A DNA stretch of 64,000 nt from Streptomyces sp. NBC_01788 (GTDB lineage: Bacteria > Actinomycetota > Actinomycetes > Streptomycetales > Streptomycetaceae). The position numbers were made by a program, and so were the translations under genes. The stretch is from assembly GCF_035917575.1 (NCBI RefSeq), contig NZ_CP109090.1, positions 5,828,001 through 5,892,000 on the forward strand, written 5' to 3'. Below the pieces are notes generated by a model. That model saw nothing but the letters and a program-made list of their open reading frames with translations. It searched no databases and was not told the DNA's origin. Positions 35,382 to 41,713 of this stretch are shown in pieces; the first letter of the stretch is position 1, and every line of letters starts with the position of its first letter.

Positions 35382-35564
35382 ATGAGTCAGGACGAGCAGC
35401 CGTCCGGCGACTACGCCGCCACGCCCGCGCGTACTCCCATGGCCCCCATGGAAATCTTCGAGCGCTCCGAGGGACGCTCGATGCCGTGCCGCCACCACAC
35501 CTGGGACCACAGCCCGGGCGGAGAGAGTTGCCCCTTCACCGACCCCATCTCGCTCGGACTGTGA
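35382..35564 (+). CDS. Small protein of 60 aa, Cys/His-containing
   Basis: Short open frame with GAGG about 12 bases before the ATG at 35382. The N-terminal half is acidic and polar (MSQDEQPSGDYAATP). The second half contains CRHHTWDH and, after a GG pair at residues 46-47, ESCPFTDPISLGL. Two Cys and three His in 20 residues could bind a metal. It starts with the same five residues, MSQDE, as the next gene, 50 nt downstream. It is small, but codon usage and operon position favour a real gene. Function unknown; a precursor peptide cut after the GG is possible but unsupported, since no RiPP enzyme is nearby. Confidence 0.6.
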   Translation: MSQDEQPSGDYAATPARTPMAPMEIFERSEGRSMPCRHHTWDHSPGGESCPFTDPISLGL

Positions 35565-35614
35565 CACGCAGCGGACCCACACCACGCTGAACCTCACACC
35601 AAGGAGATTCCATC

Positions 35615-36094
35615 GTGAGCCAGGACGAACTCTTGGCGCGCTTGGAGACCGCCGTGGTCGACGCGTACTCCCTGTACCGCATCGCCCTGGGACACACCCC
35701 ACGCGGATCCGTCCTGCGAGACGCGGCTCTGACCGGTGACATCCGCCTGGTCGTGCCCGCGTTCAGCTTCGGCGTCGCCTGCGCCATGCGTACCTGCTGG
35801 GACGAGGAGTGCGACGAACGGCACCCGCCTGGCGCGGGGGCGACGATCCGCCGGTTCCTCGGCGGCCCCGGCGTCGAGGCCGCCGAACCCACGCCGGAGG
35901 CGACGGTGGCGGCCGGGCAGTTGTACGCGGACTGCGCCCAGCACCGTGTCACGGGCGCCGAGGTCCTCGCCGCCTGCCACACGGTGGTGCTGGCCGGCGA
36001 TCGCGGGACGCCCCTGGTCTCGGCGGCCCGGGCGTCGTACTGCTATATGCCGCTGGCCGACCGGCGACCGAGCCTCCGTATCGACTACGTCTGA
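35615..36094 (+). CDS. Hypothetical protein, 159 aa
   Basis: Begins at GTG 35615 after a strong AAGGAG (nine bases upstream), with MSQDELLARLETAVVDAYSL. Probably soluble and mostly helical. It has several cysteines (VACAMRTCWDEECDERHPP) and a C-terminal half of alternating helices (TVAAGQLYADCAQHRV). It lies between the 60-aa protein and the ferredoxin in the plus-strand operon. I do not recognise a domain. The Cys-rich middle might bind a metal or be structural. Confidence 0.75.
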   Translation: MSQDELLARLETAVVDAYSLYRIALGHTPRGSVLRDAALTGDIRLVVPAFSFGVACAMRTCWDEECDERHPPGAGATIRRFLGGPGVEAAEPTPEATVAAGQLYADCAQHRVTGAEVLAACHTVVLAGDRGTPLVSAARASYCYMPLADRRPSLRIDYV

Positions 36095-36151
36095 CACCGT
36101 CACCCGACCCGGTCCGACTCGCCACCACTGAACGGGAGAAGCAACCCCTCC

Positions 36152-36475
36152 ATGTCGTATGTGATTGCGCAGCCCTGCGTCGACGTCAAGGACAAGGCCT
36201 GTCTCGAAGAGTGCCCCGTCGACTGCATCTACGAGGGCGAGCGCGCCCTCTACGTCCAGCCCGACGAATGCGTCGACTGCGGCGCCTGCGAGCCGGTGTG
36301 CCCCGTGGAGGCCATCTTCTACGAGGACGACGTCCCCGCGAAGTGGCAGGTCTACATCCAGGCCAACGCGGAGTTCTTCACCGAGCTCGGATCGCCCGGC
36401 GGCGCCTCGAAGCTGGGTCTGATCGAGCACGACCACGCCCTGGTCGCCGCGCAGCCCCAGCAGACCCTGGCCTGA
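36152..36475 (+). CDS. 7Fe ferredoxin ([3Fe-4S][4Fe-4S])
   Basis: Small electron carrier of 107 aa. The cluster ligands are Cys9, Cys17, Cys21 and Cys25 in the first half (CLEECPVDC) and Cys39, Cys42, Cys45 and Cys49 in CVDCGACEPVCP, matching the FdxA-type 7Fe family. The acidic Asp/Glu-rich tail is usual. The ATG follows a GGGAGAAG site. No ferredoxin reductase is encoded in the island. This protein could be reduced by KorAB (11921-14816) and could feed the two P450s. Confidence 0.93.
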   Translation: MSYVIAQPCVDVKDKACLEECPVDCIYEGERALYVQPDECVDCGACEPVCPVEAIFYEDDVPAKWQVYIQANAEFFTELGSPGGASKLGLIEHDHALVAAQPQQTLA

Positions 36476-36484
36476 GAGGGAATC

Positions 36485-37267
36485 GTGAGCATGACTGTCC
36501 CGTCCCCCTGGCTCAAGCGCATCGGGGGGCCTGCCCAGGCCGAGGGCGGCACGCCCGAGTTGGTGTGCTTCCCGCACTCCGGTGGCGCCGCGAGCTGGTA
36601 CCGGCCCCTCGCCGCCGAGCTCGGCGACGACATCCTGACCGTCGCGGTGCAGTACCCGGGCCGACAGGAACGGCACGACGAGCCGGCCATCACCGATCTG
36701 CACGAGCTGGCCAACCGCACCGCCGAGGCGCTCGGCAACGCCGATGCCGGCGTGCCGCGGATCTTCTTCGGCCACAGTATGGGCGCCATCCTCGCCTACG
36801 AGGTCGCTCAGCGGCTCGGCGAGCGGGGTCCGGCGGCGCTGCTCGCCTCGGGCCGCCCCGCCCCCGACCGCGTCCGGCTGACCACTTCGTACCTCCTCGA
36901 CGACGCGGCGCTGGCCGAGCAGATCTCCTGGCTCGGCGGCACCACGAAGGAACTGCTCGACGACCCCGAGATGCGCTCGCTCCTGCTGCCGGTGATCCGC
37001 AGCGACTACCGGGCGAGCGAGACCTACCGCCCTCGGCCGGGCTGTGGTCCGCTGGGCTGTTCCCTGATCGCGCTGGGAGGCGATGGGGACCCCGTCGCGC
37101 CGCTCGACGACGTCCGGGCCTGGTCTCGCCATACAACCGGCCCGTTCCGCCTGGAGCTTCTGCCGGGTGGCCACTTTTACCTCCTGGACCACTGGGCGGC
37201 CATCGCCGGCCTCGTACGGACCTGCGTTCGACCGCTGACGTCGGTGCCTGGAATCATGCCCGGATGA
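36485..37267 (+). CDS. Type II thioesterase
   Basis: Discrete alpha/beta-hydrolase thioesterase, 260 aa, of the kind that removes wrong or stalled acyl groups from carrier proteins. Nucleophile elbow FFGHSMGAILAYEVA (Ser), oxyanion-side CFPHSGGAASWYRPL, and a C-terminal LLPGGHFYLLD carrying the histidine. Asp is in ALGGDGDPVAP. The GTG at 36485 has GAGAGGG upstream. The end overlaps the epoxide hydrolase gene by ATGA. Typical partner of NRPS-PKS clusters. Confidence 0.93.
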   Translation: MSMTVPSPWLKRIGGPAQAEGGTPELVCFPHSGGAASWYRPLAAELGDDILTVAVQYPGRQERHDEPAITDLHELANRTAEALGNADAGVPRIFFGHSMGAILAYEVAQRLGERGPAALLASGRPAPDRVRLTTSYLLDDAALAEQISWLGGTTKELLDDPEMRSLLLPVIRSDYRASETYRPRPGCGPLGCSLIALGGDGDPVAPLDDVRAWSRHTTGPFRLELLPGGHFYLLDHWAAIAGLVRTCVRPLTSVPGIMPG

Positions 37268-38448
37268 GCGACATGCCTCCCCCGAGTCAGCGCGTCGAGC
37301 CGTTCCGCCTGGACATCGCGGAAGCCGATCTGGACGACCTGCGCCGACGCCTGGACCACACCCGCTGGCCCGACGAACTGCCGGGCGCGGGCTGGGATTA
37401 CGGGGTGCCACTCGCGCATCTCCAAGAGCTCGCCCGGTACTGGCGGCACGACTACGACTGGCGTGCCGCCGAGGCCCGGCTCAACGAGTGGCCGCAGTAC
37501 ACCACCCGGATCGACGGCGCCCGCGTCCACTTCGCGTACATCCGCTCTCCCGAACCCGATGCCACGCCCCTGTTGATGACCCACGGCTGGCCCGGCTCCC
37601 TGGTCGAATTCACCCACGTCGCCGGACCCCTCACAGATCCGGCGCGATACGGCGGGGATCCCGCCGACGCCTTCCACCTGGTGCTGCCGAGCATTCCGGG
37701 CTTCGGCCTGTCGGGTCCCACGAGCGAGCGCGGCTGGGAACCGCGCAGGGTGACCGCGGCCTTCGCCGAACTCATGCGCCGGCTCGGCCACGAGCGCTAC
37801 GGGGTGCAGGGCGGGGACTGGGGCGCCGCGATCTCCCGCGAACTCGGCCGTACGCGCCCCGAGGTGATCGGCGTCCACCTGAACCTTCTGCCCAACGGCT
37901 ACATGGCGCACGACCCCGGCGACCTCTCCGGACTCTCACCGCAGGAGGCCGAGAACACCCGCCGGTCCTGGGCCCGCTTCCAGGAGTGGGTACGCGACCG
38001 GCAGGGCTACGCGGACATCCAGTCCACCCGTCCGCAGACCCTGGCGTACGGCCTGACCGACTCGCCGGTCGGCCAACTCGCCTGGGTCGCGGAAAAGTTC
38101 CACGAGTGGGCCGAACACACTGTGAACCGTGACCTCCTGCTCACCAACGTCATGCTCTATTGGCTGACCGCCACCGCTGGCTCCTCCGCGCGCATCTACT
38201 ACGAGCGCGCGCACGCGGACTACTGGGGCACCCCGCCCGAACCCTCCACGGCACCGACCGCCGTCGCCCACTTCCCCCACGACAACTTCGTCCTCCTCAA
38301 GCACATCGCGCAGGAGACGAACAACATCGTCCAGTGGACGGACCACGAACGCGGCGGCCATTTCCCCGCCCTGGAAGAGCCGGATCTGCTCGTCGACGAC
38401 ATCCGGAGGTTTTTCCGCATCCTGCGTCTCGGAGCGGATCATAACTGA
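37264..38448 (+). CDS. Epoxide hydrolase (EHN family)
   Basis: Alpha/beta-hydrolase of 394 aa with the N-terminal epoxide hydrolase domain (RVEPFRLDIAEADLDDLRRR). The catalytic Asp is in GVQGGDWGAAISREL, the oxyanion motif is MTHGWPGSLVEF, and the late His is in ERGGHFPALEEP. The tyrosine-bearing cap region is present. It hydrolyses an epoxide to a vicinal diol. In this island an epoxide could come from one of the P450s. Similar enzymes act in enediyne pathways, though nothing else here is enediyne-like. Last gene of the plus-strand operon. Confidence 0.92.
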   Translation: MSDMPPPSQRVEPFRLDIAEADLDDLRRRLDHTRWPDELPGAGWDYGVPLAHLQELARYWRHDYDWRAAEARLNEWPQYTTRIDGARVHFAYIRSPEPDATPLLMTHGWPGSLVEFTHVAGPLTDPARYGGDPADAFHLVLPSIPGFGLSGPTSERGWEPRRVTAAFAELMRRLGHERYGVQGGDWGAAISRELGRTRPEVIGVHLNLLPNGYMAHDPGDLSGLSPQEAENTRRSWARFQEWVRDRQGYADIQSTRPQTLAYGLTDSPVGQLAWVAEKFHEWAEHTVNRDLLLTNVMLYWLTATAGSSARIYYERAHADYWGTPPEPSTAPTAVAHFPHDNFVLLKHIAQETNNIVQWTDHERGGHFPALEEPDLLVDDIRRFFRILRLGADHN

Positions 38449-38777
38449 GCGTCAGCTCCAATAACTGGGTACACCTCGCCGTGCGTGAATGGGGTGCTCT
38501 GGGCATATCGGTCCAGCGCACCCGATTCGCGGAAGGTGGGCGATGAGCAGTGCTGAGACGCGCATCAAGGCGTGAAGCGGGACCGCGACGGAGACCCGGT
38601 CAATGGCGAGCCCGTCGTCATCGATCTTCCTCCCATCTTCACGCCCGCCGAGATCAAGGAGTTGAAAGCCGCCGCCAAGCGCCCGGCGCGACGATCGCCC
38701 CAGAGGCGGATCCATACACTCTCCGGGCGCGTCGTGAGCCCCTGTGGCCAGCGACAGGACGTCGACCGCCCCTTCGC
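38449..38777. other. Right island edge without an intact gene
   Basis: No supported gene. A plus-strand frame from 38572 (start VKRDRDGDPVNGEP) reads protein-like for about 40 codons (IDLPPIFTPAEIKELKAAAK) and then runs antisense over the recQ scrap, so it is at best a fragment of an unrecognised gene. The rest shows nothing identifiable. Confidence 0.5.
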
Positions 38778-38945
38778 CTCGGTGTTCGCCGAGTTGATCG
38801 TCCGGGCGTGGATGCCGGCCCGGGCCGCGGCCTCGACCTGGTTGCGCATGAGGGCGAGCAGCGGGGAGCCGATCACGGTGGGGCCGTTGCCGCGTGCCCG
38901 GAGCAGGGAGGTAGCCACGAAGTGGACCGCGGACCTGCCCAGGCC
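38778..38945 (-). pseudogene. recQ N-terminal fragment
   Basis: Fifty-six codons on the minus strand match residues 52-107 of the intact RecQ: GLGRSAVHFVATSLLRARGN, then PTVIGSPLLALMRNQVE and ARTINSANTE. The Walker A lysine position is arginine. No start, and the frame runs into unrelated sequence on both sides. Together with the C-terminal piece at 2640-3970, on the same strand, it looks like the other half of one broken gene, with residues about 108-218 missing. Confidence 0.85.
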
Positions 38946-39055
38946 TGCGTTGCTCGAGTGCTCCAAGCGGGCACGCGGGCTGTGACTGACGTGTCCTCGT
39001 CCAGAGTTGTCCACAGGCCCAAGCGGACTTTTGCATTCCGCGAGATCGTCGGCAC

Positions 39056-40696
39056 ATGACGAATCACAGCGAAACGGCCGGACCCTTCGAAAACGGGGAC
39101 ATCGCGTACGACGGATCCGACGCCGTGCACCAGGTCACCCTCCGCACCCCCGCCGAGCTCGCGGACGCCCTGCCCTATCTGCTCGGGTACCGGCCCGAGG
39201 ACAGCGTCGTCCTGGTCGCGCTGAACGACCGGGGCGGGCGCGGCCGGTTCGGCGGCCGCGCCCGGGTCGGCATTCCGGCCAGCAGTGACGACTGGCCCTT
39301 CGCGGCCCGCCAGCTGGCCCACGGTTTGATCACGGGCAGCGAGCGCAGAGGCGCCAAGCCCGGGCAGATGGTGGCCTTCCTCTGCCAGGAGCCGGCGGCG
39401 GGCGAGTCGGGCCGGGACGTCGTACGGCGGCTGGAGCCGCTGGCCCAGAAGCTGCGTACGGAATGCGGTCACCTCGACGTTCCCGTGATCGAGGCACTGT
39501 GCATCTCCGGCGGGCGCTTCTGGTCGTACTGCTGCCCGACCGACGGATGCTGCCCCGACGACGGACTGCCCATGGGGCTGCCCGGAACCTCCGTGCTGGC
39601 CGCCGCGGCGGCGTACGCGGGCGTTCAGGTCAGGGGCAGCCTGAGGGAACTGCGGGCCAGGCTGCTGCCCTGGGAGACCGCCGCGGCCCTGGAACAGGAG
39701 ATCGCCCTGGACACTGCGGGACTGTCCCTGGTGCCCAGGATTCTCGACGAGGCGGAGCGTGTGGCGGTGGCCGAGGAGACCCTGCGGCTCGCCGAGCGCG
39801 TCATGACCCGGTTCGCCGAGGCGCCCTTCGTGCCCGGTGCCGCCCGCGCGGACCTCCACGACGACCAACTGCTCGATCACGAGGAAGCGGCGTCGCTGAT
39901 CCTGGGCCTCCAGGACCGTACGACACGGGACCGCGCGGCGGAGTGGATGGAGGGGGACGAGGCCGGCCCGGCGCTGCGGTTGTGGCGGTCGCTCGCCCGA
40001 CGTTGTGTCGGTCCGTACGGAGAGCACGCGGCGGCTCCCCTGACCCTCGCGGGCTGGGTGGCCTGGTCGGCCGGGGACCAGTTGGAGGCCCGCGAGGCAC
40101 TGGCCATGGCGCTGGGCGCGGACCCCGACTACCTCTTCGCCCGTCTGCTGCACCAGGCCTGCAACGAGGGCCTGGACCCTGAGTCGGTCCGGCGCTGCCT
40201 GCGGGCGGAGCGCCGGGGACGGGCGGGGTCGACAGCGGCGGACGCCGGCGCCGTCGCGGAAGTGGCCGGGGCGGCAGCGGCCGGGGTCGAGGCCCACCAG
40301 GGCGAACCGGCCGCCAGGGCCGACACGGTAACTGCGATCACCACGGTCACCGCGCCCTCTGGGGACGCCGAGGACACCATGGCCACCGGGGACGCTGTGG
40401 CCACCGCGGTCAGCGGGGATGCCGTGGGGCCGCAGGGGGCGAGCGGAACCGGGGGCGGCGCTGCCTCGGGGGCACCGGGCCCCGCGTCCGGCCGTGGTCG
40501 TCCGACGCGCGTGGAGGGACCCGTCCCGGCCGGGTCGCGCCCCGCGACCTCACGGACGGACCGAGCGTGCCCGGGTCCCGCCAGGTCGCCGGGCCGTCCG
40601 GGTACGCGCACTTCAGGACGGGGTGGTCCGCGTCGCCGAGGTGCCGGCAGGCCGGGTGCCGACCGGGGGAGCGGTGCCTCCGAGAAGCGCCCGTGA
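39056..40696 (+). CDS. DUF4192 family protein
   Basis: Protein of 546 aa. The DUF4192 region covers about residues 24-375, starting TLRTPAELADALPYLLGYRP and including the family blocks SVVLVALNDR, FWSYCCPTDGCCP and WVAWSAGDQLEAREAL. Residues 380-546 are a low-complexity Ala/Thr/Gly/Pro tail that probably has no fold. Function of the family is unknown; it is common in actinobacteria and is part of the conserved segment upstream of whiH and hrdB. It lies 110 nt beyond the recQ scrap, so it marks the return to core DNA. Confidence 0.85.
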   Translation: MTNHSETAGPFENGDIAYDGSDAVHQVTLRTPAELADALPYLLGYRPEDSVVLVALNDRGGRGRFGGRARVGIPASSDDWPFAARQLAHGLITGSERRGAKPGQMVAFLCQEPAAGESGRDVVRRLEPLAQKLRTECGHLDVPVIEALCISGGRFWSYCCPTDGCCPDDGLPMGLPGTSVLAAAAAYAGVQVRGSLRELRARLLPWETAAALEQEIALDTAGLSLVPRILDEAERVAVAEETLRLAERVMTRFAEAPFVPGAARADLHDDQLLDHEEAASLILGLQDRTTRDRAAEWMEGDEAGPALRLWRSLARRCVGPYGEHAAAPLTLAGWVAWSAGDQLEAREALAMALGADPDYLFARLLHQACNEGLDPESVRRCLRAERRGRAGSTAADAGAVAEVAGAAAAGVEAHQGEPAARADTVTAITTVTAPSGDAEDTMATGDAVATAVSGDAVGPQGASGTGGGAASGAPGPASGRGRPTRVEGPVPAGSRPATSRTDRACPGPARSPGRPGTRTSGRGGPRRRGAGRPGADRGSGASEKRP

Positions 40697-40774
40697 AGGA
40701 ACGCGCAGAGGGTCGCGAGGTGGGGAGGACCGATGCGGATCAGCCATTGACGGGACCGGCGAAAGGAGTGTTTA

Positions 40775-40789
40775 TCGTCAGGCAGACGA
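40775..40789. promoter_or_regulatory. Palindromic operator candidate before the NUDIX gene
   Basis: The inverted repeat TCGTC-AGGCA-GACGA, just before TATGAT (40791-40796), which looks like a -10 hexamer. With transcription starting about seven bases later the mRNA would be leaderless at the ATG at 40803. A site in this place suits autoregulation by an NrtR-like protein. Confidence 0.45.
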
Positions 40790-40802
40790 CTATGATCGCG
40801 AC

Positions 40803-41561
40803 ATGCCCTACGACCCGTCAGCCTTTCCGCCTTTCGCCGTCACCGTTGACCTGGTCGTGCTGACCGTGCGCCGCCATTCCCTGTGCGCGCTGGCGGTGCG
40901 CAGGGGTGAGCCGCCGTTCCAGGGCCGGTGGGCGCTTCCTGGAGGGTTCGTACGGGAAGACGAGGATCTGGCGCAGGCGGCGGCGCGGGAGCTGGCCGAG
41001 GAGACCGGACTGCGCGTACACGACCCGTTCGCCCCGGTCCAGGACGACGGCGCGCACCTGGAGCAGCTCGCGACCTACGGCGACCCGAAGCGTGACCCGC
41101 GGATGAGGGTCGTCAGCGTCGCTCATCTCGCCCTGGCTCCGGATCTGCCGGCGCCCCGGGCGGGTGGCGATGCCGACCACGCCCGTTGGGCGCCCGTGGA
41201 GGAGTTGCTGCGCCAGGGCGGCTACGGCCGTGACGGAGAGCCGGTGGCGCCGCTGGCCTTCGATCACGCCCAGATCCTCGCGGACGGAGTGGAGCGGGCC
41301 CGCTCGAAGATCGAGTACTCGTCGCTGGCGACCGCGTTCTGTCCGCCGGAGTTCACCGTCGGTGAACTGCGCCGTGTCTACGAGGGGGTGTGGGGCGTGG
41401 CGCTGGATCCGCGCAACTTCCACCGCAAGGTGACGGGCACCCCCGGCTTCCTCGTGCCGACCGGAGGGACGACCACCCGCCAGGGCGGCCGGCCGGCCCA
41501 GCTCTTCCGGGCCGGGGGAGCCACGCTGCTCAACCCGCCGATGCTGCGCCCGGAGGTCTGA
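40803..41561 (+). CDS. NUDIX protein, NrtR-like (NUDIX plus winged helix)
   Basis: Protein of 252 aa. Residues 10-140 form a NUDIX domain, with the box GGFVREDEDLAQAAARELAE continuing EETGL, which has the REUXEE core. The C-terminal part (about 170-250) contains FTVGELRRVYEGVWGVALDP then RNFHRKV, the winged-helix region of NrtR-type regulators, which sense ADP-ribose and control NAD genes. It may therefore be a regulator, an ADP-ribose hydrolase, or both. The NUDIX box is complete, so catalysis is possible. No ribosome binding site precedes the ATG, consistent with a leaderless message. Core gene upstream of whiH. Confidence 0.85.
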   Translation: MPYDPSAFPPFAVTVDLVVLTVRRHSLCALAVRRGEPPFQGRWALPGGFVREDEDLAQAAARELAEETGLRVHDPFAPVQDDGAHLEQLATYGDPKRDPRMRVVSVAHLALAPDLPAPRAGGDADHARWAPVEELLRQGGYGRDGEPVAPLAFDHAQILADGVERARSKIEYSSLATAFCPPEFTVGELRRVYEGVWGVALDPRNFHRKVTGTPGFLVPTGGTTTRQGGRPAQLFRAGGATLLNPPMLRPEV

Positions 41562-41713
41562 CCCTCGTCCGCCCGTCGCCGTCGGGAGCCGGTGTGTTCG
41601 CCAAGCCGGACGCCGGGCACGGAGAACCGATCCAGTTGACCATGCGGGAGGAAGGAGGCGAGTAACGCCGAACGGTTGCCGAAAGCGAGGCGCGATACCC
41701 GGAAAAAGCGGAC

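Noticed and set aside
7000..38448. Enediyne cluster, suggested by the epoxide hydrolase
   Set aside because: No iterative enediyne PKS or its conserved accessory genes; the only PKS is a single KS-AT-ACP-TE module.
2640..38945. Integrative conjugative element or prophage
   Set aside because: No integrase, excisionase, relaxase, phage structural gene or tRNA attachment site seen; the edges look like gene fragments and not att sites.
38572..38985. Plus-strand gene of 137 codons
   Set aside because: Its second half is antisense to the recQ fragment and its first 40 codons match nothing I know; reported only as part of the edge region.
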